From NCBI GenBank assembly GCA_016741945.1, contig JACVCQ010000177.1, forward strand, positions 1 through 5,820: DNA of 5,820 bases, read 5' to 3'. Below the pieces are notes generated by a model. That model was not told where the DNA came from. It worked only from the letters and a program-made list of their open reading frames with translations, and did not search any database. Position 1 is the stretch's first letter, and every line of letters begins with the position of its first letter. The stretch comes from Chitinophagaceae bacterium. Its GTDB lineage: Bacteria > Bacteroidota > Bacteroidia > Chitinophagales > Chitinophagaceae. The position numbers and the translations under genes were made by a program. Positions 1 to 5,592 of this stretch are shown here, piece after piece.

Positions 1-346
1 GACTAATACTGGCCAGTTTCCCATTACTATATAGGTACAAATAATACCAACCCTCGCTACTATTGATACGTTCAAGTTTACCGGAACTATGATACTTCAA
101 CTCATAACGAACCCCACCACTCACTGCTGGATCAATATTGTTCACCAGCTTAGAAAGACGACCATCTGCGAGGTAGTACAATGAATCATATGCACCCGTA
201 TCATATACCAGTTTCGATAATTTGCCGGAAGGTTGCTGTGGTGGTACCGGTGGTAATTGTGGCGTAACAGGACGCTTTGTGCAAGCAGTGAGCATCAAAG
301 TTCCACCTATCATAATTAAGGAAATAGTTTGTAGGATATATTTCAT
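1..346 (-). CDS. Putative lipoprotein with GKL-type strand-turn repeats, N-terminal part (C-terminus beyond the left edge)
   Basis: An open frame of 115 codons starts at the ATG at 346-344 and runs off the left edge without a stop. Residues 1-21 form a lipoprotein signal peptide: a short positive N-terminus (MKY), a hydrophobic core, then the lipobox LTAC with Cys22 as the expected lipidated residue. A proline-rich linker follows (about 26-40). The rest carries a repeated short motif: GKLSKLVYD (41-49), GRLSKLVNN (62-70), GKLERINS (89-96) and GKLASIS (109-115), alternating with Tyr-rich strands such as YELKYH and YYLYLY. This resembles the YD/RHS-like or DUF4595-like beta repeats common in Bacteroidota surface lipoproteins; the assignment is by pattern only. 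Export and anchoring in the outer or inner membrane are inferred from the lipobox. A TAnnTTTG promoter element lies 19 bases upstream of the start. The substrate or partner is unknown. Confidence 0.8.
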   Translation of the reverse strand, partial: MKYILQTISLIMIGGTLMLTACTKRPVTPQLPPVPPQQPSGKLSKLVYDTGAYDSLYYLADGRLSKLVNNIDPAVSGGVRYELKYHSSGKLERINSSEGWYYLYLYSNGKLASIS

Positions 347-364
347 GTTTACAAATTGTAACAA

Positions 365-372
365 CAAAATTA
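365..372 (-). promoter_or_regulatory. Probable -7 promoter element of the lipoprotein gene
   Basis: The minus strand reads TAATTTTG here, an exact match to the Bacteroidota -7 consensus TAnnTTTG. The start codon is 19 bases downstream, which gives a leader of roughly a dozen bases. No clear TTG-type -33 element is found about 20 bases upstream, so the call rests on the -7 box and its position. Confidence 0.4.
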
Positions 373-436
373 TCCCTACCATTCATGCCTTACTATAGCA
401 TAAGAATGTGGTTGATGATGAACGGAAATTAAGGGC

Positions 437-470
437 AAAAAAAAGTCCCGCAAGTGGTACAAGCGGGACT
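437..470 (-). terminator. Intrinsic terminator of rpmE2
   Basis: Arms AGTCCCGC (444-451) and GCGGGACT (463-470) form a perfect 8-bp GC-rich stem with an 11-base loop. On the minus strand the stem is followed directly by a run of eight U (complement of 437-444). It lies 22 bases after the rpmE2 stop codon. Confidence 0.92.
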
Positions 471-492
471 ATTAATATAGTTGAAGTTGAAA

Positions 493-744
493 TTATTTCT
501 TCTTCTCGTAACGCTTCTTGAATTTATCGATACGACCTGCAGTATCAACCAGCATATTTTTACCGGTGTAGAAAGGGTGAGAAGTATTTGAGATCTCCAA
601 TTTGATCACAGGATACTCATTACCATCTTCCCATTGAATGGTTTCTTTTGAAGCTGCAGTTGAACGGCTCAGGAATGAATGACCATTACTCATGTCCTTG
701 AACACAACAAAACGATAATTTTCTGGATGGATACCTTGTTTCAT
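493..744 (-). CDS. rpmE2: 50S ribosomal protein L31 type B (bL31)
   Basis: The 83-residue product begins MKQGIHPENYRFVVFKDM and ends in a lysine-rich tail (KKRYEKKK). It matches type B bL31 over its whole length, including the central IQWEDGNEYPVIKLEISNTSHPFYTG block (residues 37-61) and the VDTAGRIDKFKKRY end. bL31 sits on the 50S central protuberance and contributes to an intersubunit bridge. There are no cysteines, so the zinc-binding Cys motif of type A L31 is absent; this is the zinc-independent form, which is usual in Bacteroidota and not in itself a sign of zinc-stress control. The same frame is open upstream to an ATG at 873, but those 43 extra residues are unlike L31 and would overlap the promoter, so the ATG at 744 is chosen. 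The gene has its own promoter (799-830), a leader hairpin (763-780) and a terminator (437-470), so it can be transcribed alone. Confidence 0.96.
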   Translation of the reverse strand: MKQGIHPENYRFVVFKDMSNGHSFLSRSTAASKETIQWEDGNEYPVIKLEISNTSHPFYTGKNMLVDTAGRIDKFKKRYEKKK

Positions 745-762
745 AATTTTTATTTTTAGGTG

Positions 763-780
763 GTACGGATTTGGCCGTAC
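763..780 (-). promoter_or_regulatory. Hairpin in the rpmE2 5' leader
   Basis: GTACGG (763-768) and CCGTAC (775-780) form a 6-bp stem with a 6-base loop, ending 18 bases before the rpmE2 start codon. It falls inside the leader of about 48 nt predicted from the promoter at 799-830. The stem is GC-rich against an otherwise A/T-rich leader. Ribosomal protein genes often carry such leader structures for autogenous control, but no link to L31 binding is shown here. Confidence 0.4.
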
Positions 781-798
781 GCTTATTTTTAAGGATTG

Positions 799-830
799 CA
801 AAAGTAACGAAATGCTGCTTATTTGCCAAA
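799..830 (-). promoter_or_regulatory. rpmE2 promoter, Bacteroidota type
   Basis: On the minus strand TTTG (830-827) stands at the -33 position and TACTTTTG (806-799) at the -7 position, with exactly 20 bases between TTG and the -7 box. Both match the Bacteroidota primary sigma consensus (TTTG, then TAnnTTTG). Transcription should start near 792, giving a leader of about 48 nt that contains the hairpin at 763-780. Confidence 0.75.
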
Positions 831-845
831 AAATGAATAGAATAA

Positions 846-884
846 GGTTCAAGAATGAAGAGACAAGACCCAAGAAAGACTCAA
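846..884. repeat. Degenerate heptamer-period repeat, minus-strand consensus TTGnnTC
   Basis: Read on the minus strand, four units lie in tandem with a 7-bp period: TTGGGTC (873-867), TTGTCTC (866-860), TTCATTC (859-853) and TTGAACC (852-846). A fifth unit, TTGAGTC (884-878), sits 4 bases upstream of the block. The plus strand is therefore strongly purine-rich. The array fills the gap between the yajQ stop and the rpmE2 promoter. No terminator hairpin is visible for yajQ in this gap. Function unknown. Confidence 0.55.
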
Positions 885-898
885 GAATACAGGATTTT

Positions 899-1390
899 TT
901 AACTTTTCATATTGATATATTGTAGGGGGATACCGAATCTGCTTGCATTACATTTTGCTATAACTTCCTGTAAATCATCAATTTTTTTGGCAGTTACCCG
1001 AATAATATCGTCCATGATAGCCGCTTGCACCTTCAAACCACTGTCTTTGATCATTTTGACGATCTTTTTGGCATCATCTTGCTTCAGCCCATTGCGAACA
1101 GGTACTTCCTTTTTCACCACTTTACCACTGGGATAAGCATCTTTTGAAAAATCAAAAGCATTCCCATCAATTCCCTGTTTAATAGCGCGACCAATAAGGA
1201 CATCGATCAGTTGCTTCATTTTCATATCACTTTCTACTTCCAAAGAGACGATAAAATCTTTTTTATTGAGTTCAATAGAAACATGAGAATCCCTGAAGTC
1301 GAATCTGCCCGCAATTTCTTTTTTTACAGTGTTGATTGCATTATCAAGCGTTTGCAGGTCTACTTTACTGGCTATGTCGAAAGAAGGCAT
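899..1390 (-). CDS. yajQ: YajQ family (UPF0234/DUF520) nucleotide-binding protein
   Basis: The 163-residue product has the same length as E. coli YajQ and carries the family hallmarks. The N-terminus is MPSFDIASKVDLQTLDNAIN followed by KKEIAGRFDF (residues 23-32). The middle has LIDVLIGRAIKQGID (61-75). The C-terminal half has GLKQDDAKKIVKMIKDSGLK (101-120), then KVQAAI and a DDLQEVIA segment (138-145), ending in FGIPLQYINMKS. The family folds as two ferredoxin/RRM-like halves and binds nucleotides. A Xanthomonas homologue was reported as a cyclic-di-GMP effector acting with a transcription factor, and other homologues have been linked to RNA or phage transcription. The exact role in Bacteroidota is not established. 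The protein is predicted cytosolic, with no signal peptide or membrane segment. A TAnnTTTG element lies 14 bases upstream of the start; no terminator is visible after the stop, so read-through toward rpmE2 is possible. Confidence 0.95.
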   Translation of the reverse strand: MPSFDIASKVDLQTLDNAINTVKKEIAGRFDFRDSHVSIELNKKDFIVSLEVESDMKMKQLIDVLIGRAIKQGIDGNAFDFSKDAYPSGKVVKKEVPVRNGLKQDDAKKIVKMIKDSGLKVQAAIMDDIIRVTAKKIDDLQEVIAKCNASRFGIPLQYINMKS

Positions 1391-1404
1391 GGTGTTGTTT
1401 TTGG

Positions 1405-1412
1405 CAAAGATA
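1405..1412 (-). promoter_or_regulatory. Probable -7 promoter element of yajQ
   Basis: The minus strand reads TATCTTTG, an exact TAnnTTTG match, 14 bases before the yajQ start codon. The leader would be very short, under about 10 nt. No good -33 box is found; that position falls inside the heptamer array at 1423-1457, which may supply or alter it. Confidence 0.45.
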
Positions 1413-1422
1413 GGGAGGATTA

Positions 1423-1457
1423 TAGCTAATAGGTAATAGCTTATAGGTAATGGTCTA
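1423..1457. repeat. Heptamer tandem array, consensus TAGGTAA (forward)
   Basis: The plus strand reads in exact 7-bp steps: TAGCTAA (1423-1429), TAGGTAA (1430-1436), TAGCTTA (1437-1443), TAGGTAA (1444-1450), then a decayed TGGTCTA (1451-1457). It shares GCTAATAGGTAAT (13 bp) and ATAGGTAATGGT (12 bp) with the inverted array at 1522-1554. Confidence 0.75.
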
Positions 1458-1521
1458 GAGCGTAGTTCAATTTGTAAGTAAACGTTTTAGAAATATTTAA
1501 TCCCATAAACTTCAATTTATC

Positions 1522-1554
1522 GACTAATCACCATTACCTATTAGCCATAACCTA
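1522..1554. repeat. Heptamer tandem array, consensus TAGGTAA (reverse)
   Basis: Read on the minus strand in 7-bp steps: TAGGTTA (1554-1548), TGGCTAA (1547-1541), TAGGTAA (1540-1534), TGGTGAT (1533-1527), then TAGTC (1526-1522). This is the same family as the array at 1423-1457 but inverted, about 65 bp away, so the two can pair in more than one register. It ends 6 bp from the terminator at 1560-1587. Confidence 0.75.
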
Positions 1555-1559
1555 TACGC

Positions 1560-1587
1560 AAAAAAAAGCCCCGATAGACATCGGGGC
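1560..1587 (-). terminator. Intrinsic terminator of the beta-barrel gene
   Basis: Arms GCCCCGAT (1568-1575) and ATCGGGGC (1580-1587) form a perfect 8-bp stem with a 4-base loop (AGAC). On the minus strand the stem runs directly into eight U (complement of 1560-1567). It lies 162 bases beyond the beta-barrel stop codon, leaving an unusually long 3' UTR. Confidence 0.92.
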
Positions 1588-1674
1588 CGCCTTCTATATA
1601 ATGCACATGAGAAAAAAACAAAGTTGATACAGCTAAATTGACAGCTAAACCTTACATAAAATTGCCAAATAAGG

Positions 1675-1738
1675 ATGAACGGAGTCATTTTAGGTCGAAT
1701 GGAAAATAGTATCTATTCTTCCGCTAAACTCCGTTCAT
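1675..1738 (-). repeat. Long two-tier stem-loop in the 3' UTR of the beta-barrel gene
   Basis: ATGAACGGAGT (1675-1685) and ACTCCGTTCAT (1728-1738) are a perfect 11-bp inverted repeat. Inside it GGAAAATAG (1701-1709) pairs with CTATT and TTCC (1713-1717, 1719-1722) around a 3-base loop, with one bulged base. The element begins 12 bases after the stop codon. No U-run follows, so it does not look like a terminator; the real terminator is at 1560-1587. Confidence 0.7.
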
Positions 1739-1749
1739 GCATCTGTCTA

Positions 1750-4197
1750 TTAATTACCTCCACCGATACTTACTCGATTTTGCTCTTCATTAGCTCCACC
1801 TCTTTTACGCTGTGCTGCTGTTTTACCCTTACTAAAGCGGTAGGTGAAACTCAGGTTCACAACTCTACTATCTCTAGCCTGGCGAATCGTTACATCAACA
1901 TTTTGGTATCTGCTGTATCCACGGAATTGTTGTGTAAAAAGAATATCACGAGCCACCAATCGTATGGTTCCTTTATTTTTCAATACTTGTTTGGTAAAGC
2001 CAATATTTACGGCACCCATAGATCTCATAGCCAATACCCCTTCTACTCCACCCGTGCGATAAAATCCACTCAATTCTGCACCCCATCCTTTTGGTAAAGT
2101 AAATTGGTTGGAGATATTGGTCATAAAGGTTGCACCTCCTACTGATATTGCTCCCCCATTAACGACACCGGTGAATTTGTTATAAAATCCATTCATATAA
2201 ATATTGGTTCTAAACCATTTTGTAACCGGCATCCCCAAACTCACAGAAGCGGAAATATTTTGCCTGCGTGCAATATTACTTTTCTTTACAAATGAAGTAT
2301 TGGTACTATCAATCTGCTCTAGCACATCTTGCAGAATATCATTGGTAGTGCTATAATTGATGGAACTATTGAGTATGCCTCTGAAAGTATGATTCAACTC
2401 AATATTATGGCTGAATTGTGGTCTTAGGTATGGATTACCCACCTGGTAGGTATACTTATCCAAGAAGTAGAAAAACGGATTCAAATCCTGATAGTTCGGA
2501 CGATCGATGCGACGACCATAACTTAAGGCAAACTGATTCTTTTCATTGGCGGTATAACCAATATACAGGGTCGGAAATACCTGAGTATAGTTACGCTTAA
2601 ACACTTCGCCGGTTGTTAATTGATTACCGGTGATATTAGTATTTTCAGCACGAAGTCCTAATTGTGCACTCCACTTTTTATTAAATTGTTTATTCAAATT
2701 CAGATAAGCCGCATTGATATTCTCTTTGTATAGAAAGTGGTTACTACGCGTAACATCATTTACAAAAACAGTTCCATTCCAGTTAGCATATTGAGCATCA
2801 TTATCAGTATTCACATAACTGCTTTTCCATCCGGTTTCTAATTTCATTTGTCCTTTCAGTGATTGAGTATAATCGGCTTTCACACTATAGATATTGATGG
2901 CAGCCGGTAAGATGCCACGTAAAATTTCTTTGGGGGATTTAATATTCCCGGAATGATCATAAAAATCATTGGTAAGCATTTGTGTATTATCCTGTGTGTA
3001 TCGAATATAGTCAGCATCAACTGTCAATTCTTTTCCGGTACTGTCAAATACATGACGCAGATTCATATTTACACCAACGTTATTGAAGTGTAGATGCACA
3101 TCATTAATGGCTTGGGTACGTGTTACCAATGCACCCATCGGATCTTTGATAAGCGTTGTATTGTCTGTATACTCAATGCCTTTACTATCATAACCATTGA
3201 CTACCAACCCTAAAGTGGTTTTTTTACTCATAAAGTAATCAAAACCGGCTTTATAGTTATAACTGTTGAATTCACGCTGATTATCTGCTCTTTGATCAAA
3301 AGAGGATAATAATGCATCGGTATTCTGATCACGGAAATTTCTATCGATCTTCAGGTCACCAAAATTTTTGTTATAGTTATAGCTAGCATTTCCAAAGAAA
3401 TTCATTTTCCCTTTTCTATAATTCAGATTCACACTATTATTGGTTTTGGGAAGCACACCCTGTGTATATCCGGTTGTGATACTGGCATTGTATCCCATCA
3501 CTTTTGTTTTCTTGGTCTTGATATTGATGACTCCGGAATTACCAGATGCATCAAATCGTGCAGGCGGATTGGTCATGATTTCAATAGATTCCAAATTTGA
3601 ACTAGACATATTATTCAGCATATTCGCTAAATCCTGTGCACTCAAATAAGTAGGTTTACCATCTAACATCACTACGACTCCTTGTTTTCCTTTTACACTA
3701 ATATTTCCGTCTTTGTCTACTGAGATACCCGGCGACTTTTCCAATACTTCCATTACAGTAGTACCGGCATTGGTTGGAGAAGCATCCACATTGATGATGG
3801 TTCTATCTAATTTTTGTTCGATAAACGGCTTTTTAGAAGTCACCACCACTCCTTGCAACTCTTTTGATGCCTGAGTAAGTATGATCGGCTTTACCGTATA
3901 TGCTTGTCCGTTCAACAAATCAAACACCTCAGTATAATATTTGGTATAACCAACAGATTGTACAACAACCAGGTATTTACCCGCTGCTAATTTTTCCACT
4001 TCAAACTGACCGTTTTTATCGGTGACAGCCAGTTTTACTACTGCTGAGTCTTTTGCACGTAAAACACCTACAGATGCGGCTTCTACAGCTTTTTGTCCGC
4101 CATTAACGGATCCGTTCAGTTTTCCGGTTTGTGCCTGAACTGCCCACGACATCGCAGTAAGTCCAATGGTAGCCAGCAGGGTCATTAAATTTCTCAT
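1750..4197 (-). CDS. TonB-dependent-receptor-like outer membrane beta-barrel protein
   Basis: The 815-residue product has a Sec signal peptide (1-22, cleavage after VQA). A carboxypeptidase-D regulatory-like beta domain follows at about 27-108, with the typical TDKNGQFEVEKLAAGKYLVVV (59-79). A TonB-box-like ELQGVVVT (113-120) comes next. The plug domain spans about 125-230, with VMEVLEKSPGISVDKDGNIS (148-167), VMLDGKPT and NPPARFDASGNSGVINIKTK (210-229). The barrel runs from about 235 to Phe788, its last strand being VVNLSFTYRF. A 27-residue basic/Gly tail follows the barrel. This order matches the Bacteroidota family often called 'outer membrane beta-barrel family protein' (OMP_b-brl_3 type), relatives of SusC-like receptors but shorter. 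No SusD-like lipoprotein partner is adjacent, so glycan uptake is not supported and the ligand is unknown. The gene stands alone, with a perfect palindrome over its likely promoter (4247-4283) and a terminator at 1560-1587. Confidence 0.92.
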   Translation of the reverse strand: MRNLMTLLATIGLTAMSWAVQAQTGKLNGSVNGGQKAVEAASVGVLRAKDSAVVKLAVTDKNGQFEVEKLAAGKYLVVVQSVGYTKYYTEVFDLLNGQAYTVKPIILTQASKELQGVVVTSKKPFIEQKLDRTIINVDASPTNAGTTVMEVLEKSPGISVDKDGNISVKGKQGVVVMLDGKPTYLSAQDLANMLNNMSSSNLESIEIMTNPPARFDASGNSGVINIKTKKTKVMGYNASITTGYTQGVLPKTNNSVNLNYRKGKMNFFGNASYNYNKNFGDLKIDRNFRDQNTDALLSSFDQRADNQREFNSYNYKAGFDYFMSKKTTLGLVVNGYDSKGIEYTDNTTLIKDPMGALVTRTQAINDVHLHFNNVGVNMNLRHVFDSTGKELTVDADYIRYTQDNTQMLTNDFYDHSGNIKSPKEILRGILPAAINIYSVKADYTQSLKGQMKLETGWKSSYVNTDNDAQYANWNGTVFVNDVTRSNHFLYKENINAAYLNLNKQFNKKWSAQLGLRAENTNITGNQLTTGEVFKRNYTQVFPTLYIGYTANEKNQFALSYGRRIDRPNYQDLNPFFYFLDKYTYQVGNPYLRPQFSHNIELNHTFRGILNSSINYSTTNDILQDVLEQIDSTNTSFVKKSNIARRQNISASVSLGMPVTKWFRTNIYMNGFYNKFTGVVNGGAISVGGATFMTNISNQFTLPKGWGAELSGFYRTGGVEGVLAMRSMGAVNIGFTKQVLKNKGTIRLVARDILFTQQFRGYSRYQNVDVTIRQARDSRVVNLSFTYRFSKGKTAAQRKRGGANEEQNRVSIGGGN

Positions 4198-4245
4198 AAT
4201 TGGTTATTTAAAGGTTTTTAGTTCTCGTTCTTACTAATTACAAAA

Positions 4246-4253
4246 CAAAACTA
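4246..4253 (-). promoter_or_regulatory. Possible -7 promoter element of the beta-barrel gene, overlapping the palindrome
   Basis: The minus strand reads TAGTTTTG, an exact TAnnTTTG match, and lies 48 bases before the start codon at 4197. Seven of its eight bases fall in the outer end of the palindrome at 4247-4283. No TTG box is present about 20 bases upstream, so this may be a weak or activator-dependent promoter, or a chance match. Confidence 0.35.
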
Positions 4254-4283
4254 TGTACTATGTTTAGCATAGTACATAGTTTT
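4247..4283. repeat. Perfect 16-bp inverted repeat upstream of the beta-barrel gene
   Basis: The arm at 4247-4262 (AAAACTATGTACTATG) and the arm at 4268-4283 are perfect reverse complements around a 5-base spacer (TTTAG). Each arm is itself a direct repeat, CTATG-TA-CTATG, so the element holds four CTATG/CATAG units at 7-bp steps within the arms. It lies between the lgt terminator and the beta-barrel start. It could be an operator for a dimeric regulator, a leader hairpin, or a weak second terminator (on the minus strand it is followed by GTTTTG). Confidence 0.85.
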
Positions 4284-4333
4284 ATAATGAACGGTGCTTT
4301 ACAAGGATGAGTGGTAGGAGGTAAAAAATGGAC

Positions 4334-4372
4334 AAAAAAAATCGTCTATCTAATTGATTATCAGATAGACGA
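4334..4372 (-). terminator. Intrinsic terminator of lgt
   Basis: TCGTCTATCT (4342-4351) and AGATAGACGA (4363-4372) form a perfect 10-bp stem with an 11-base loop, followed on the minus strand by eight U (complement of 4334-4341). It begins 26 bases after the lgt stop codon. Confidence 0.9.
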
Positions 4373-4398
4373 CTCCGTAGAAATCAAATGATTGAAGA

Positions 4399-5553
4399 CT
4401 ATTTAGAATACTTAGAGAACCAATCTTTGGCTTTGACCATCAATAAGATACCTGCAATGATCATGGTGAAAGAGATAAGCTCAGCCTGTGTTGGTTGAAA
4501 AGGAAGGTTCTCATATTTGGTATTCACCCGAATTTTTTCAATAAAAAAGCGTTCCAACCCATTTAATATGAGGTAAAGACCTGACAATTGTCCGGCCACT
4601 TTTAATCGCTTCCGATAGTACCACAAAACCCCAAAAAGTATCATACAAGCAATAATCTCATATAAAGGAGTAGGATAAACAGCCGGCACCAATTCATTAC
4701 AATAGGGACCTTCACAACCTGCAATCGGCTTTCCTTCTCCGATTACGTTGTGTGGATAGTTATAAGCCCATAACCAATCGGGCATCCAACTGAATGGTTT
4801 GGGATTTGAATTTACAATACCCCAATCACCATCGCCACTCACCTGACAACCTACTCTTCCAAATGCATAGGCAAACATCATCGTAGGTGCCATGGCATCC
4901 GCTAAATGAATGACATTGATTTTTCGTCTACGCGCATATATAATGATGGCTACACCCGCACAAATCAATCCACCATAAAAAGTAAGTCCACTGAAAGAGA
5001 TCAATGCACCAATGGGATCTTTTGAAAACTCATTCCAATTCTCCAGATTATGAAAGACTTTTGCCCCCAAAAAACCAAATACGGCGGCATACAAAACAAG
5101 GTCTCCTACCCTATCATGTGGCCAAATACGGATGCTTCTTTCTTCCGGCTTAGCCAATTTCTGTTTTTGTTTTTCCCACCATTTCAGTCCCCCGAAAACC
5201 AATCCCACCAATAATCCCATGGGTAAACTTCCTTTTGAAGAAAGAATGAATGCTTGTGGATCATTGAATGCATCATCGGTTACAAATGCACCGATGATTT
5301 TATATCCAAAAACAAAACCCAGTAAAAAATTAATGACTAATTCACTCAATGAAGCGGGCGCCCCTACAAAAATTTTTTCCTCGGTAAAAGTGAATAAACC
5401 CTGATTTTGTTTTCGCTTCAGTTCAAGGGTGAGTATCCAAGCAGAAAGTATAAACGAAAGCGCTACAAAAAAACCAAAACTGTTCACCAGCTTCAGCCCC
5501 TCTAATTCGATTCCAAAAATATCTTTAAATGCGTAATATAAATTAGGATACAT
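4399..5553 (-). CDS. lgt: Prolipoprotein diacylglyceryl transferase, long Bacteroidota form
   Basis: Lgt transfers a diacylglyceryl group from phosphatidylglycerol to the lipobox Cys of preprolipoproteins in the inner membrane. The 384-residue product is a polytopic membrane protein with hydrophobic segments at about 23-45, 74-90, 110-124, 150-166, 183-206, 299-312, 323-333 and 358-373. Family marks are SGLTFYGGLICAG (188-200), the signature region AFGRVGCQVSGDGDWG (230-245), YPTPLYE (293-299) and ERFFIEKIR (334-342). It is about 90 residues longer than E. coli Lgt (291), mostly from an extra segment at about 65-145 and a loop at about 246-290. Two positions differ from the E. coli pattern: Tyr193 where HGG has His103, and Cys236 where GRxGN has Asn146; the signature Arg (233) and the late Arg (342) are kept. 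I believe this variant signature is common in Bacteroidota. The gene is monocistronic by its flanking terminators. Start ATG at 5553 is chosen because it precedes the first amphipathic segment directly. Confidence 0.9.
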   Translation of the reverse strand: MYPNLYYAFKDIFGIELEGLKLVNSFGFFVALSFILSAWILTLELKRKQNQGLFTFTEEKIFVGAPASLSELVINFLLGFVFGYKIIGAFVTDDAFNDPQAFILSSKGSLPMGLLVGLVFGGLKWWEKQKQKLAKPEERSIRIWPHDRVGDLVLYAAVFGFLGAKVFHNLENWNEFSKDPIGALISFSGLTFYGGLICAGVAIIIYARRRKINVIHLADAMAPTMMFAYAFGRVGCQVSGDGDWGIVNSNPKPFSWMPDWLWAYNYPHNVIGEGKPIAGCEGPYCNELVPAVYPTPLYEIIACMILFGVLWYYRKRLKVAGQLSGLYLILNGLERFFIEKIRVNTKYENLPFQPTQAELISFTMIIAGILLMVKAKDWFSKYSK

Positions 5554-5592
5554 AGTCAGTAGGTCTATAGATCATGCAAAGATTGAATCATG

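Larger units (their letters stand above)
1391..1749. other. 359-bp intergenic region between yajQ and the beta-barrel gene
   Basis: No credible gene lies here. From left to right it holds the yajQ promoter (1405-1412), a heptamer array (1423-1457), an AT-rich spacer with two copies of TTCAATTT (1466-1473 and 1511-1518), an inverted heptamer array (1522-1554), the terminator of the beta-barrel gene (1560-1587), an AT-rich stretch with ACAGCTAAA twice (1629-1637 and 1641-1649), and a long stem-loop (1675-1738). The stretch 1588-1749 should be the 3' UTR of the beta-barrel transcript. Confidence 0.8.

Noticed and set aside
201..386. Minus-strand open frame of 61 codons overlapping the left-edge lipoprotein
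   Set aside because: It is in a different frame from the lipoprotein, whose start at 346 gives a clear lipobox and runs open to the window edge. The 61-codon frame has no recognisable features and overlaps the promoter.
745..873. 43-codon N-terminal extension of rpmE2 to an ATG at 873
   Set aside because: L31 proteins start at MKQGIHP. The extension covers the promoter, the leader hairpin and part of the heptamer repeat.
912..1136. Plus-strand open frame antisense to yajQ
   Set aside because: It is a shadow of a well-conserved gene; its hydrophobic look comes from the complement of Lys/Asp/Ile codons.
1423..1554. CRISPR-like array
   Set aside because: The units are 7 bp and tandem with no spacers, and the two blocks are inverted relative to each other.
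1423..1587. Ends of an insertion sequence formed by the inverted arrays
   Set aside because: Only about 65 bp separates the arrays, with no transposase and no target-site duplication visible.
1638..1660. TTGACA followed by TACATAAA on the plus strand, resembling a sigma-70 promoter
   Set aside because: The spacing is too short, Bacteroidota promoters use a different consensus, and no plus-strand gene follows.
1675..2097. 140-codon plus-strand open frame
   Set aside because: It begins in the 3' UTR stem-loop and runs antisense to the beta-barrel gene. It is Ser/Thr/Cys-rich, has no recognisable motif and no promoter.
4247..4283. Main terminator of lgt
   Set aside because: A better terminator with an eight-U run lies closer to lgt at 4334-4372. 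This stem is AT-rich and is followed by only a broken U tract.
5132..5404. Plus-strand open frame antisense to lgt
   Set aside because: It is opposite a conserved membrane-protein gene and has no start context or family resemblance.
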